A stretch of 64,000 nt of DNA from UBA10649 sp965278965 (GCA_965278965.1 OZ257127.1:3224001-3288000); one strand, 5' to 3'. Positions 47,824 through 56,542 are shown, counted from the first letter of the stretch. The notes: generated by a model not told the origin, from the letters alone. Translations and numbers: made by a program.

Positions 47824-48297
47824 GTGGGCACCGTCTTCGACACGATCGGCGGACTCCCGATCCATGCGCTCGTCGTCCATGCCGTCGTCGTCCTCGCTCC
47901 TCTCACGGCCCTGGGCGCGATCCTCATGGTCGCGTGGACGAGCTTCAGCCGGCGGTTCGGTCCGCTCGTCGTCGTCATCGGCGCCGTCGCCGTGGTCGCG
48001 GCCATCATCGCGAAGTCGTCGGGCGAGCAGCTGGCCCAGCGCGTCGGCACCCCGGTGGAGCACCAGGAGTACGGCACGTGGATGCCGTTCGCCGTTGGGG
48101 CTCTGTTCGTCCTGCTGCTGGGGTTCTGGCTCGTCGACCGGGGCATACCCCTCAACCGGTCGCGCCCGGGCTGGGTGATCCTGCTCGGCATCGTGCTCGT
48201 CCTCGTGGCCCTCGGCGTCCTCGCGCTGACTTTCGTCGTCGGGCACACCGGCTCGCAGGCGGTGTGGTCCGGCGTGATCGCCAGCACGGGCGGCTGA
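47824..48297 (+). CDS. DUF2231 four-helix membrane protein
   Basis: A 157-residue integral membrane protein. FDTIGGLPIHALVVHAVVVLAPLTALGAIL has the conserved histidines of DUF2231 (P-x-H-P-x-x-V-H-F-like pattern). Three more helices follow (GPLVVVIGAVAVVAAIIA, WMPFAVGALFVLLLGFWLV, WVILLGIVLVLVALGVLALTFVV). A last GHTGSQAVW places another His at the end of helix 4. Histidines in or near the helices suggest haem or metal binding. Function unknown. The next gene starts one base before the stop (TGATG). Confidence 0.82.
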   Translation: MGTVFDTIGGLPIHALVVHAVVVLAPLTALGAILMVAWTSFSRRFGPLVVVIGAVAVVAAIIAKSSGEQLAQRVGTPVEHQEYGTWMPFAVGALFVLLLGFWLVDRGIPLNRSRPGWVILLGIVLVLVALGVLALTFVVGHTGSQAVWSGVIASTGG

Positions 48298-49085
48298 TGA
48301 CGCGGACCGTCCCGGTCGGTGACGCGGTCGTCGCGTACGAGTCCGACGGCACCGGCCCCGGGCTGGTGCTGGTCCACGGCACCGGGGGAGACGCGCATTC
48401 CCACTGGGATGCCGTCGTCGCTGAGCTCAGCGGAGGACGCACCGTTGTCCGCCCGACGCTGTCGGGCTCACCTGGAACCACTGATGCCGGCGGCCCGCTG
48501 ACCCTCGATCTCCTTGCCGCGCAGGTCCTCGCCGTCGCCGACGACGCGGGGTTGGACGCGTTCGACCTGGTCGGCTACTCGCTCGGCGCGGCGGTCGTCG
48601 CCCGGCTGGCGGCCAAGACGCCGCAGCGTGTGCGGCGGCTCGTGCTTATCGCGCCGTTCGCATCGGCCCAGGATCCGAGGATGCGGCTGGAGTTCGGCCT
48701 GTGGCGCGATCTCGTCCGCACCGACCACGAGGCGGCGGCGCGGCTGTTCATGCTGACGGGGTTCAGCCCCGCGTTCTTGTCCGCCATGACGGACGAGGCG
48801 ATCGACGCGGGGGTGCGGATCGGGGTCGAGGGCGACGACTGGCCGGGGATGCTCCGGCAGGTCGAGCTCGACGCCGTCGTCGATGTCCGTGCCGACCTCG
48901 CGGCGCTCACGGCGCCGACGCTCGTCGTCGGCTGCACCCACGACGCGATGGTCGGAGCCGAGCACGCCCGCGCGGTGGCGGCGCTGGTCCCCGGGGCTGC
49001 CTATGCGGAGGTCGCTGCCGGCCACCTCGTGGTCCTCGAGGCGCCCGCGGCCCTCGCCGCGGAACTCGACACGTTCCTCCCCTAG
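48297..49085 (+). CDS. alpha/beta hydrolase
   Basis: A 262-residue hydrolase: LVLVHGTGGDAHSHWDAV (oxyanion loop), LVGYSLGAAVVARLAA (Ser nucleophile), TLVVGCTHDAMVG (Asp) and EVAAGHLVVLEAP (His). No export signal. It resembles small esterase and lactonase-like members; the exact reaction is unknown. It is translationally coupled to the DUF2231 gene and ends in a long imperfect hairpin. Confidence 0.88.
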   Translation: MTRTVPVGDAVVAYESDGTGPGLVLVHGTGGDAHSHWDAVVAELSGGRTVVRPTLSGSPGTTDAGGPLTLDLLAAQVLAVADDAGLDAFDLVGYSLGAAVVARLAAKTPQRVRRLVLIAPFASAQDPRMRLEFGLWRDLVRTDHEAAARLFMLTGFSPAFLSAMTDEAIDAGVRIGVEGDDWPGMLRQVELDAVVDVRADLAALTAPTLVVGCTHDAMVGAEHARAVAALVPGAAYAEVAAGHLVVLEAPAALAAELDTFLP

Positions 49086-49086
49086 C

Positions 49087-49159
49087 CGCCGACGCGCCTG
49101 GAATGGTCGTAATAATCGGACATATCGCCCGAATAACGACCAGTGGAGGCGTCTCGGCG
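49087..49159. terminator. long imperfect hairpin with an A/T-rich loop
   Basis: Arm 49087-49110 pairs with 49136-49159. About 18 of 24 positions match, including CGCCGA at the base and a perfect TGGTCGT/ACGACCA at the loop side. The 25-nt loop is A/T-rich (AATAATCGGACATATCGCCC...) in an otherwise G+C-rich region. It fills the whole gap between two convergent genes. Probably a bidirectional terminator; a structured small RNA cannot be excluded. Confidence 0.5.
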
Positions 49160-49161
49160 GG

Positions 49162-50163
49162 TCAGAGGTCGGAGTCGGCGCGGCTGCGTAGGAGCCGTTG
49201 GAGCGAGTTGATGCGCTCGGCCAGGTCGGGCGGGGCGTCCACGAGCGCGGCCGTGAGCGCGCACTCCGCCTCATCGTGAGAGCAGCCGCGCGGGCAGTCG
49301 GCCGTCAGGCCGGCGAGGTCGTCGTACGCCTCGACGATCCGCGCCGGGTCCACGTGCGCGAGGCCGAACGAGCGGATACCCGGTGTGTCGACGATGAGCC
49401 CTCCGCCCGGCAGGTGCAGGGCTACGACGCTTGTCGACGTGTGGCGGCCGCGACCGGTGACGGCGTTGACGCGCCCGGTCGTCCGGTCCGCGTCGGGCAC
49501 CAGCGCGTTGACGAGCGTCGACTTGCCTACGCCGGAATGGCCGACCAGGACCGTCGTCTCGTCGGCGAGCACCTCGCGCAATCCGTCCGGGACCTGCTTG
49601 TGCGCGACGACGAACGCGGGCACGTCGAGTGGCAGATAGAGCGCGAGCAGGCTGTCGGCCGGCTTGAGATCGGCCTTCGTGACCACGAGCATCGGCGCGA
49701 TGCCGGCGTCGAGCGCGGCGACGAGCGCCCGGTCGATGAGGCCGGTGCGCGGCTCCGGGTCGGCCGTCGCCGTGACGACGACGAGCTGCGTCGCGTTCGC
49801 GACGACGACCCGCTCGACCGGGTCCGTGTCGTCCGCCGTCCGTCGCAGGGTGGAGGTGCGCTCGTGGCGACGGACGATGCGCGATGGGTCGTCGATCGTG
49901 GCCGTCCCGTCGCCGACGACGTCGACCCGGTCGCCGACGACGATGCCCTTGCGTCCGAGCTCGCGGGCCTTGACCGCGTAGCCCTCGCCGTTGTCGTCGA
50001 GCTCGATCGTGAACCGGCCGCGGTCGACGGCCATGACCGTGGCGACGCGCGCGTCGGCGTGGTCGGGTCGGTCCTTCGAGCGAGGGCGGGAGTTGCCGCG
50101 ACTCGGACGGACACGGACATCGTCCTCGTCGAGCCGGTCATGCCGGTCGCGGCGCTGGGTCAC
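49162..50163 (-). CDS. rsgA: ribosome small-subunit-dependent GTPase A
   Basis: A 333-residue circularly permuted GTPase. An OB-fold N-terminus (RVATVMAVDRGRFTIEL, VGDRVDVVGDG) is followed by G4 (VVTKADL), G1 (VGHSGVGKSTLVNAL), G2 (TGRGRHTST) and G3 (IVDTPGIRSFG). A zinc finger comes next (DCPRGCSHDEAECAL, Cys-Cys-His-Cys). It checks 30S assembly. GTG 50163 overlaps the aroA stop by 4 bp. The N-terminal Arg-rich tail (RDRHDRLDEDDVRVRPSRG) is typical of actinobacterial RsgA. Confidence 0.94.
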   Translation of the reverse strand: MTQRRDRHDRLDEDDVRVRPSRGNSRPRSKDRPDHADARVATVMAVDRGRFTIELDDNGEGYAVKARELGRKGIVVGDRVDVVGDGTATIDDPSRIVRRHERTSTLRRTADDTDPVERVVVANATQLVVVTATADPEPRTGLIDRALVAALDAGIAPMLVVTKADLKPADSLLALYLPLDVPAFVVAHKQVPDGLREVLADETTVLVGHSGVGKSTLVNALVPDADRTTGRVNAVTGRGRHTSTSVVALHLPGGGLIVDTPGIRSFGLAHVDPARIVEAYDDLAGLTADCPRGCSHDEAECALTAALVDAPPDLAERINSLQRLLRSRADSDL

Positions 50164-51476
50164 GCGGGGGGCCGCCCGAGCATCGACTGCCACCGGTCCG
50201 CGAAGCCGGGCAGGGTCTTCGCCGTCGTCGCCACGTCGTCGAGCTCGATCCCCGGCACACGGAGGCCGATGACCGCAGCAGCCGTCGCCATCCGGTGGTC
50301 GCCGTACGCGTGCATCAGTCCTCCGTGCAGTGGCCGCGGCGTGATCGCAAGCCCGTCCTCCGTCTCGACGACGTCGCCCCCCAGCGCGTTGAGCTCGGTG
50401 GCCAGCGCCGCGAGCCGGTCGGTCTCGTGGCCGCGCAGGTGCGCCACGCCGCGCAGCCGGCTCGGGCCCTCAGCAAGCGCGGCAAGCGCTGCGATCGTCG
50501 GCGTCAGCTCGCCGACGGCCGACAGGTCGACGTCGATGCCGGCGATCTGGCCGGTGCCGCGGACACGCAGCCCCGCCTGCGTCATGTCGACCTCGGCCCC
50601 CATCACCGAGAGCAGTTCGCGCACCGCGTCGCCCGGCTGCGAGGTCGTCGACGGCCAGCCCTCGATCGTGACGGCCCCGCCCGCGACAAGGGCGGACGCG
50701 AGGAACGGCGCCGCGTTGGACAGGTCCGGCTCGATCTCGCGGTCGACGGGGGCGATGTCGTGCGGGTCGACGTGCCACGTCGTCGCCTCGCGGCGCACCT
50801 CGACGCCGTGCTCCGCGAGCATCGCGATCGTCATCTCGATGTGCGGCATGCTCGGCACCGGCGGGCCTACGTGATGGATCGTCGCGCCGGCCTCGAACCG
50901 GGCCGCGGCCAGCAGCAGCCCGGACACGAACTGGCTGGACCGGGACGCGTCCAACCAGATCTCTCCGCCACGGACCTCGCCGACCCCGTGCACCGTGAAC
51001 GGCATCCGGCCGGTGCGTGAGTCCTCGACCTGGACACCCAGGTCGCGCAGCGACTCGATCGTGGTCGCCATCGGCCGGATCCGGGCGGCGGCGTCGCCGT
51101 CGAAGGTCACGTCGCCGTGCGCGAGCGCCGCGACCGGCGGCAGGAATCGCATGACGGTGCCGGCGAGGCCGCAGTCGACCTGGGCCGGGCCACGCAGGAA
51201 GTGGGGCCGGACCGTGGCCTCGACGTTGCCGACCGCATCGGTCCGGCCCAGGGCGACCTCGACGCCCAACGCGCGGAGGCCGTCGATCATGAGCCGGGTG
51301 TCGCGAGCGTCCAGCAGCCCGCGGATGACGCTGGGGGAGTCGGCGAGGGCGGCGAGGACGAGGGCGCGGTTGCTCGCGGACTTCGACCCGGGCACCCGCA
51401 TCACGGCGTCGACGGGGCCGTCGGCCACCGGCGCGGACCAGGGCGGTGTCACGGGGGCCGCCGATGTGATCGTCAC
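50160..51476 (-). CDS. aroA: 3-phosphoshikimate 1-carboxyvinyltransferase (EPSP synthase)
   Basis: A 438-residue enzyme. MRVPGSKSASNRALVLAALA (Lys of the shikimate site), PAQVDCGLAGTVMRFLPPVAAL (PEP site, LxGTxxRF), FDGDAAARIRPM, SSQFVSGLLLAA and the final LRGHETDRLAAL with YGDHRMATAAAV are all present. It joins PEP and shikimate 3-phosphate in aromatic amino-acid synthesis and is the glyphosate target. The sequence of the PEP loop resembles class I more than class II. GTG 51476 has a TAGCCT box 7 nt upstream, so it can be transcribed independently of the copper genes. rsgA is coupled to it. Confidence 0.95.
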   Translation of the reverse strand: MTITSAAPVTPPWSAPVADGPVDAVMRVPGSKSASNRALVLAALADSPSVIRGLLDARDTRLMIDGLRALGVEVALGRTDAVGNVEATVRPHFLRGPAQVDCGLAGTVMRFLPPVAALAHGDVTFDGDAAARIRPMATTIESLRDLGVQVEDSRTGRMPFTVHGVGEVRGGEIWLDASRSSQFVSGLLLAAARFEAGATIHHVGPPVPSMPHIEMTIAMLAEHGVEVRREATTWHVDPHDIAPVDREIEPDLSNAAPFLASALVAGGAVTIEGWPSTTSQPGDAVRELLSVMGAEVDMTQAGLRVRGTGQIAGIDVDLSAVGELTPTIAALAALAEGPSRLRGVAHLRGHETDRLAALATELNALGGDVVETEDGLAITPRPLHGGLMHAYGDHRMATAAAVIGLRVPGIELDDVATTAKTLPGFADRWQSMLGRPPA

Positions 51477-51483
51477 CGTGCCA

Positions 51484-51489
51484 AGGCTA
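51484..51489 (-). promoter_or_regulatory. -10-like element (leaderless) of aroA
   Basis: TAGCCT on the minus strand, 7 nt before GTG 51476, at the end of the CopC gene. It fits TANNNT. Confidence 0.4.
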
Positions 51490-52038
51490 GTCACGGGTCG
51501 CAAGCGCCCACGCCAGCAGCGTCGCGCCGGCCACGGCGAGAGCCGCGATGACGCCGACGACGGCAGGCGACCACGGTGACGGGGCCGACTGCCTCGCCGA
51601 CGCGTCCGGTGCTGACAGTGGCGTCGCCGAGGACGACGGCGATGGCGTCGAGGCCGGCGCAGGCGTCGGCGTCGGTCCTAGGACGTTGTAGCCGAATGAC
51701 GACGACACCTCGTGCCCGTCGGCGGACACGACGCGGAACGCGACGGTGTACGGCCCCGGGCCGGCGGCCGGGTCGACGGCGACGGCGATCGAGTCGCGGC
51801 CCAGGTCGACCGGCCCGGTCGAGATCGCGCGTCCGTCACCGGATCGGACCACGATCGCGTCGCCGATGTCGAGCAGCCCGGAGTCGAACCGCACCTCGAC
51901 CCGGGCGGGAGCGGACTCGAGCGTGGCGTCCGCTGCCGGCGTGGTGCCGACCACGGTGACGTGCGCCTGCGCCGCCGGCGCCCAGACGACGAGACCGGCC
52001 AGCAGCACGATCACCGCCAGCCATCGCCTCGCGGTCAC
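51487..52038 (-). CDS. CopC-domain copper-binding membrane protein
   Basis: A 183-residue protein: signal peptide ending near AQA, then a CopC beta-sandwich (about residues 24-120) that starts with His directly after the cleavage site (HVTVVGTTPAAD). It has PARVEVRF and ends FRVVSADGHEVSSSFGYNV. The N-terminal His and the SADGH motif form the Cu(II) site of CopC. A Ser/Thr/Pro linker and one C-terminal membrane helix anchor it. It is the third gene of a copper/haem unit; the GTG overlaps the DyP stop by 4 bp. It probably hands copper on at the outer face. Confidence 0.88.
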   Translation of the reverse strand: MTARRWLAVIVLLAGLVVWAPAAQAHVTVVGTTPAADATLESAPARVEVRFDSGLLDIGDAIVVRSGDGRAISTGPVDLGRDSIAVAVDPAAGPGPYTVAFRVVSADGHEVSSSFGYNVLGPTPTPAPASTPSPSSSATPLSAPDASARQSAPSPWSPAVVGVIAALAVAGATLLAWALATRD

Positions 52039-53291
52039 GCGAATGCCCCCGCGGCGAGGACGCCGCCCGGCTCGACGCCGCCGGGCAGAAGGTAGGCGGC
52101 CGACCCGATCGTCGTGTTCCACCGGTTGAACGCGTCGGACTGCGCGACCCGCCGCTGCATGGGCACGTAGCTCGCCCGCGGGTCGCGCGTGTACGCGGCG
52201 AACAGCAGCCCGACATCGTTCGTGCCGCCGCGCATGCCCGCGTCATAGGAGTAGGGACGTCGCAGGATCATCTCCGCCGTCGTGGCGGCGTGGGCGACGC
52301 GGATGTGCGCGTCGCGCGCGATGACGGGCAGTCCCACCGCGTCGGTCTCGTCGAAGCCCACCGCGTCGGCCTCGGTGCTCCCGCCCAGCGGCGCTCCGCT
52401 GTCGAGCCGACGGCCGATGACGGCCTCCTGCGCCGACCGGTCGAGGATCTCCCACGCATCCAGCAGCATGCGGATCCGCCGGAGGACCAGCACGGTGCCG
52501 TTGGACCACCACGCGTCTGCGTCCGGGAGCCAGACCACGGACGGGAAGTCCGGCGACCGGGGCGCCGGGTTGACGGTCCCGTCGACCTGGCCCATCAGGT
52601 TGCGTGTCGCATGGCTGCCGGGCAGTGCCGGCTGTGGAGACCGGAACCCCGGCTGGGTCCAGCGCACCGTGGCCAGCGTCGACAGGTCCTTCGTGAGCAT
52701 GCGGACCGTGTGGGCGACGGTGAGCGGGTCGTCGCTGCCGACCTGCAGCAGCAGGTCGGTCTGGCCCCAGGGCTCCTCGAACCGGTCCGTCGCGAACGTC
52801 GGGATCGGAGCCAGCTCGGGCGGGATGCGATGGCCGAGATCCAGACGCTCGAACAGCTGACGACCCAGCCCGAGCGTCACGGTCAGCCCGGCCGGATGAG
52901 CCGCGAGCTCTGGCTCGGTGTCCCCCAGCGCGGGGGAGGCCTGGGTGAGGCGGGCCGCGTCGTCGGTCACGAGCCGCAGGACGGCATCAGCGTCCGAGCG
53001 CGAGGACCGCAACAGGTCCAGCCCGATGAAGGTCTGGTAGGTCGCGGGCGCCGTCTCGACCCCGGCCTGGTGCCGTCCGTGGAAGGGGATCGGGGCCGAC
53101 GAGGACGACGACGAGGACGACGCCGGCGACGGCGTGGCCTCGGCGGGCGTGTTCGCGGGTGCGGGGCTGGCCGCCTCGAGGGCCGGCGTCATGCCGACCC
53201 CCAGGGCGAGCCCGCCGGCGGCGCCGAGAAGCGCGGCGCCGCCGGCGGCCAGCACGCCGCGTCGGGTGACTGCGGGGCTGTTGTCCGGCAT
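52035..53291 (-). CDS. Tat-exported DyP-type haem peroxidase (EfeB-like)
   Basis: A 418-residue protein with a twin-arginine signal (TRRGVLAAGGAALLGAAGG) and a Ser-rich linker. The DyP domain has NLMGQVDGTVN (catalytic G-x-x-D-G), VLVLRRIRMLLDAWEILDR, the proximal His in AHIRVAHA, and the C-terminal LLFAAYTRDPRASYVPMQRRVAQSDAFNRW. It should bind haem and use peroxide outside the membrane. EfeB relatives take iron from haem or oxidise ferrous iron. Close link to PCuAC and CopC is typical of actinobacterial copper sets. The upstream gene is 8 bp away. Confidence 0.92.
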   Translation of the reverse strand: MPDNSPAVTRRGVLAAGGAALLGAAGGLALGVGMTPALEAASPAPANTPAEATPSPASSSSSSSSAPIPFHGRHQAGVETAPATYQTFIGLDLLRSSRSDADAVLRLVTDDAARLTQASPALGDTEPELAAHPAGLTVTLGLGRQLFERLDLGHRIPPELAPIPTFATDRFEEPWGQTDLLLQVGSDDPLTVAHTVRMLTKDLSTLATVRWTQPGFRSPQPALPGSHATRNLMGQVDGTVNPAPRSPDFPSVVWLPDADAWWSNGTVLVLRRIRMLLDAWEILDRSAQEAVIGRRLDSGAPLGGSTEADAVGFDETDAVGLPVIARDAHIRVAHAATTAEMILRRPYSYDAGMRGGTNDVGLLFAAYTRDPRASYVPMQRRVAQSDAFNRWNTTIGSAAYLLPGGVEPGGVLAAGAFA

Positions 53292-53299
53292 GGGGTCGG

Positions 53300-53956
53300 C
53301 TACATCCCCGACATGCCGGACATGCTCGAGCCGGCCGACGTGTCGTCGTACGACTCGTTGCCGCCGTTGTAGACCTTCACGAGCGGCTTGACCGTCAGCA
53401 GGCCACCGTCAGCGGTGACCAGGGTGACCGGGACGGTTCGGCCAGCGGTGAGGGCCTTGGTGAGGTCCATGAACATGATGTGGTTGCCGCCGGGCTTCAG
53501 CTCCAGGCTCCCACCGGCCGGGATGAGGAACCCGCCGTTCTTCTGCTGCATGACCATCTGGTCGCCCTTCATGGCGATCTCGTGCAGCTGGAGGACCTCC
53601 GACGCCGAGCTGATCGCCGCGACCACCCGGATCGGCTTGTTCGTCGGGTTCTTCAGGGTGCCGAACGCGGCGGACATCGTGCCCTTCTTCGACGCCTTCG
53701 CCCACGGGTCGGTCATGGTCAGGGCGGTCGTGGTGATCTTCTGGCCGGTGTTCCAGCGCGGCTTCTGGCCGTTCTTGAGGTTCACGCAGACGTAGACGGT
53801 GCCGTGCACGACCTCGGTCGTGCCGGACATCGCGCAGGTGGTCCCCGCCTTCGGTGCCTCGTGGGCCGACGCGGGCGCCGAGAGCCCGGCGACGGTGAGG
53901 GCGGCGACGCACGTGGCGGCGCCGAACATGCTGATACGCATACGAACAGAGCTCAT
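53300..53956 (-). CDS. secreted PCu(A)C copper chaperone with Cys-pair N-domain
   Basis: A 218-residue protein: signal peptide ending PASAHEAP, then a 35-residue segment with two cysteines (TTCAMSGTTEVVHGTVYVCVNLKNGQ). It resembles the small Cys-pair repeats (K-x-x-x-Y-x-C-V-x-x-G) seen in actinobacterial cell-wall proteins. The PCu(A)C domain follows (MTDPWAKAS; GTLKNPTNKPIRVV; LHEIAMKGDQMVMQQ; GGNHIMFMDLTKAL). The Cu(I) ligands H-x-n-M and H-x-M are kept. The tail SSMSGMSGM is Met-rich. It delivers copper to cytochrome oxidase or to its partners. Confidence 0.85.
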   Translation of the reverse strand: MSSVRMRISMFGAATCVAALTVAGLSAPASAHEAPKAGTTCAMSGTTEVVHGTVYVCVNLKNGQKPRWNTGQKITTTALTMTDPWAKASKKGTMSAAFGTLKNPTNKPIRVVAAISSASEVLQLHEIAMKGDQMVMQQKNGGFLIPAGGSLELKPGGNHIMFMDLTKALTAGRTVPVTLVTADGGLLTVKPLVKVYNGGNESYDDTSAGSSMSGMSGM

Positions 53957-54017
53957 GAAAGGTCCTTCGACGTAGTGGTGTGGGAAGCAGCACCACGACG
54001 ATCGCCGGGTGCTGCGG

Positions 54018-54542
54018 TCAGCTCAGAACGGCCGGCGCAGGCGGCCCGCGGCGCACGAGCAGGTGCCGGAGCACACGGACCGTGACAAGCGGGGGAGCCC
54101 CGGCCGGCTGTACGGCCGGGGCCGCGCCGATCAGGGCGGCCGGGTGCGCGGGGGTGCCGAGCACGGTGGCCCACAGCGTCAGCCAGCGGTCGAGGAGCCG
54201 GTCGCACCGGACCAGGACGACCGCGGTTCCGAGGGCGGCCCCGCCATGCGCGGCCACCATCAGCCACGGGCTCGGGCCGGCCGGCGCACCGTGATGGCCG
54301 GCGACCGTCAGGACGACGTGCCCGAGGACCTGGCCCAGCAGCAGGAGAGCGAGCACGGGCAGGACACGCAGCCGGCGAGAGGCGACGGCCGATCCCAGTC
54401 CGGCCGCGAGCACGCCCAGGACGACAGCGCCGCCGAGGTCAGGCAGTCCGCCGCCGGCGCCCGCATGGCCGGTGACGGTGAGGCTCGCGAGTGCCGCCGC
54501 GACCATCGCCGCGCGTGCGCGACGACGACCGGGGGAGGACAC
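54018..54542 (-). CDS. integral membrane protein of the copper locus
   Basis: A 174-residue protein from GTG 54542. About four hydrophobic segments: MVAAALASLTVTGHAGAG, LGGAVVLGVLAAGLGSAVA, LPVLALLLLGQVLGHVVLTVAG and LMVAAHGGAALGTAVVLV. Histidines sit at membrane boundaries (GHVVLTVAGHHG, VAAHGG), possible copper ligands. It is 61 bp upstream of the PCuAC gene on the same strand and divergent from the FUSC gene. Similar proteins accompany PCuAC and CopC in Actinobacteria, but no function is established. The end is Leu/Arg-rich without a motif. Confidence 0.65.
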   Translation of the reverse strand: MSSPGRRRARAAMVAAALASLTVTGHAGAGGGLPDLGGAVVLGVLAAGLGSAVASRRLRVLPVLALLLLGQVLGHVVLTVAGHHGAPAGPSPWLMVAAHGGAALGTAVVLVRCDRLLDRWLTLWATVLGTPAHPAALIGAAPAVQPAGAPPLVTVRVLRHLLVRRGPPAPAVLS

Positions 54543-54603
54543 GCGGGCAGTGTACGGAACGGTGCCGACCGCACCGGTGGACCCGGACTGGCAGGCTGGG
54601 CGG

Positions 54604-55764
54604 GTGCCGCGCACGCCGTCACCGGCCGACGAGTCGCCCTCCGACATCGACGACCTGCTGCCCGACCTTCGGCTCTCGGATGCCCTACGGCAAAGACCGG
54701 CCGGCATCGGGTCCGTCCGGCATGCCGTCCAGATCGCCGTCGCGGTGACGGTGTCGTGGATCGTCGCCGACACGTTCTCCGCCAGCGTTCTGCCGCTGTT
54801 CGCGCCGGTGACGACATTGCTGGTCGTCCAGGCGTCACCGTGGTCGACGCTCGGGGTGTCGGTGCAGCGGATCCTCGGCACCGGCCTGGGCGTGCTGGCC
54901 GCGTCGGTCTACGTCAACGTCCTCGGTCTGTCCTGGTGGTCGTTCCTGATCGGGGTGCTCGCGGCTCTCCTCGTCGCGCGGCAGCTTCCGTGGTCGATCG
55001 GCGGCCAGCTGCAGATCCCGGTCGCTGTCGTCTTCGTGCTGTCCCTGGGCCCCGGCACGATCGGCCAGGACGCGTGGCGCGTCCTCGACGTCGTCATCGG
55101 CGGTGCGATCGGCCTCGTCGCCGTGTTCGCCTTCCCGTCGCGCCCGCGTCCGGAGCCGTTCGAGCGATCCCTGCGCGCGTATCGCGACGACATCATCGCC
55201 GTCGCACGCCGGGTGGGCGTCGAGGCCGGCCACGAGCCGAAGGCGCTGCCCGTCGGCGTCCCGCACCTGTTCGTGTTCGACAGCCGCCGGCTGCGCGACA
55301 CCGCGGTCGCCGCGCGCACGGAGCTCGACCGCCTGGTCGAGGCGACCACGTTCAACCTGCGCGCCCGTCGGGTGCCATCGGACCTGGAGGGCCGGGCCCA
55401 CCGGCTTCGCCGGCTCAGCGGGATCGGCCTGCAGGTCCGTGCGCTCGTCGGTGTCGCCAACGGCCTGTACGACCGTGCGGACGTGGACCCGACCCTTTCT
55501 CCCGAGGAGTTCTCGGCGTTGACGGCCGAGCTCGTCGAGCTGATGGAGGCCGTGCTCGGGACCGGGGACACCCCCGTTGGTGCCGGCCCGCGAGCGGAGG
55601 CCCCGCCGTTGTCGGCGCGGCTGGAGGCGTCGGTGCAGACGCTGGCGGTCACGGTGTCGGACCGGCACGATCAGGTCGGACAGATGCTGGACTCCGTGTC
55701 GATCCTCGGTCGGGTCGACCACGTGCGCCGGCAGCTCGACGGGTTCCCTCGGCAGGAGGACTGA
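54604..55764 (+). CDS. FUSC/aromatic-acid-exporter-like membrane protein
   Basis: A 386-residue protein from GTG 54604. Five or six helices in residues 40-170 (AVQIAVAVTVSWIVADTFS, LFAPVTTLLVVQASPWSTLGVSVQRILGTGLGVL, LSWWSFLIGVLAALLVA, VVIGGAIGLVAVFAFP) form the FUSC/ArAE N-terminal module with its P-W-S-T-x-x-x-x-x-Q-R-x-x-G-T motif. A long helical cytoplasmic tail follows. It probably exports aromatic acids or similar weak acids. SRAP follows immediately. The divergent gap of 61 bp is shared with the copper-locus gene. Confidence 0.85.
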   Translation: MPRTPSPADESPSDIDDLLPDLRLSDALRQRPAGIGSVRHAVQIAVAVTVSWIVADTFSASVLPLFAPVTTLLVVQASPWSTLGVSVQRILGTGLGVLAASVYVNVLGLSWWSFLIGVLAALLVARQLPWSIGGQLQIPVAVVFVLSLGPGTIGQDAWRVLDVVIGGAIGLVAVFAFPSRPRPEPFERSLRAYRDDIIAVARRVGVEAGHEPKALPVGVPHLFVFDSRRLRDTAVAARTELDRLVEATTFNLRARRVPSDLEGRAHRLRRLSGIGLQVRALVGVANGLYDRADVDPTLSPEEFSALTAELVELMEAVLGTGDTPVGAGPRAEAPPLSARLEASVQTLAVTVSDRHDQVGQMLDSVSILGRVDHVRRQLDGFPRQED

Positions 55765-55765
55765 C

Positions 55766-56542
55766 ATGTGCGGTCGGTACGTGGCGAAGACCGAGGCCAA
55801 CGAGCTCGCGGCGGCGTTCGAGGCAGCGCTGCCGACCGAGTCGCTGCAGGCGGACTACAACGTCGCGCCGACCAAGAAGGTCTACGTCGTGGTGGACCGG
55901 GCTCCGCGCACGGACGCGAAGGACGCCGAGCCGGCCGCCAGGGAGGCCGACGGTGACGTCCGGTCGATCGTCGTCGCCCGCTGGGGTCTGGTGCCCTCGT
56001 GGGCGAAGGACCCGGCGATCGGCAGCCGCATGATCAACGCCCGGGCGGAGACGGTGGCCGAGAAGCCGGCGTTCCGGCGAGCCTTCGCCAAGCGCCGGTG
56101 CCTGCTGCCGGCCGACGGCTACTACGAGTGGTACACCCCGACCGGGCCTGACGCGCCGGTCGGGAAGGCGGGCAAGCCGCTGAAGCAGCCGTTCTACATC
56201 CACCGGGACGACGACCGGCCGCTGGCACTTGCCGGCCTGTACGAGTGGTGGCGTGATGCCTCGCGTCCGGACGAGGACCCGAACGCTTGGCTCCTGACGT
56301 GCACGATCATCACGACGAGCTCGGCGGACGAGCTCGGCCAGATCCACGACCGGATGCCGATGACCGTCGCCGAGGCTGACTGGGCCGCGTGGCTGGACCG
56401 GGGTGTCGACGGCGCCGGCGCGGGTGACCTCCTGCGTCCCGCCGCTGACGCCGGGCTCACGGCCTACCCCGTCTCGACGCTCGTCAACGCGGTCCGCAAC
56501 AACGGGCCGGAGCTCCTGGACCCCCTCGAACCTCAGGGCTGA
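55766..56542 (+). CDS. SRAP-domain protein (HMCES/YedK-like)
   Basis: A 258-residue SOS-response-associated peptidase. MCGRY exposes catalytic Cys2 after Met removal; DYNVAPTKKV, RWGLVPSWAKD, MINARAETVAEKPAFR (Asn, Glu), CLLPADGYYEWY and IHDRMPM (His) complete the site. It forms a protective covalent link to abasic sites in single-stranded DNA. A lysine- and alanine-rich insertion (residues about 50-70) is longer than in E. coli YedK. AGGAGG is 6 nt before the ATG, which lies one base after the FUSC stop. The same gene neighbours sigH and aroA in mycobacteria. Confidence 0.93.
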   Translation: MCGRYVAKTEANELAAAFEAALPTESLQADYNVAPTKKVYVVVDRAPRTDAKDAEPAAREADGDVRSIVVARWGLVPSWAKDPAIGSRMINARAETVAEKPAFRRAFAKRRCLLPADGYYEWYTPTGPDAPVGKAGKPLKQPFYIHRDDDRPLALAGLYEWWRDASRPDEDPNAWLLTCTIITTSSADELGQIHDRMPMTVAEADWAAWLDRGVDGAGAGDLLRPAADAGLTAYPVSTLVNAVRNNGPELLDPLEPQG

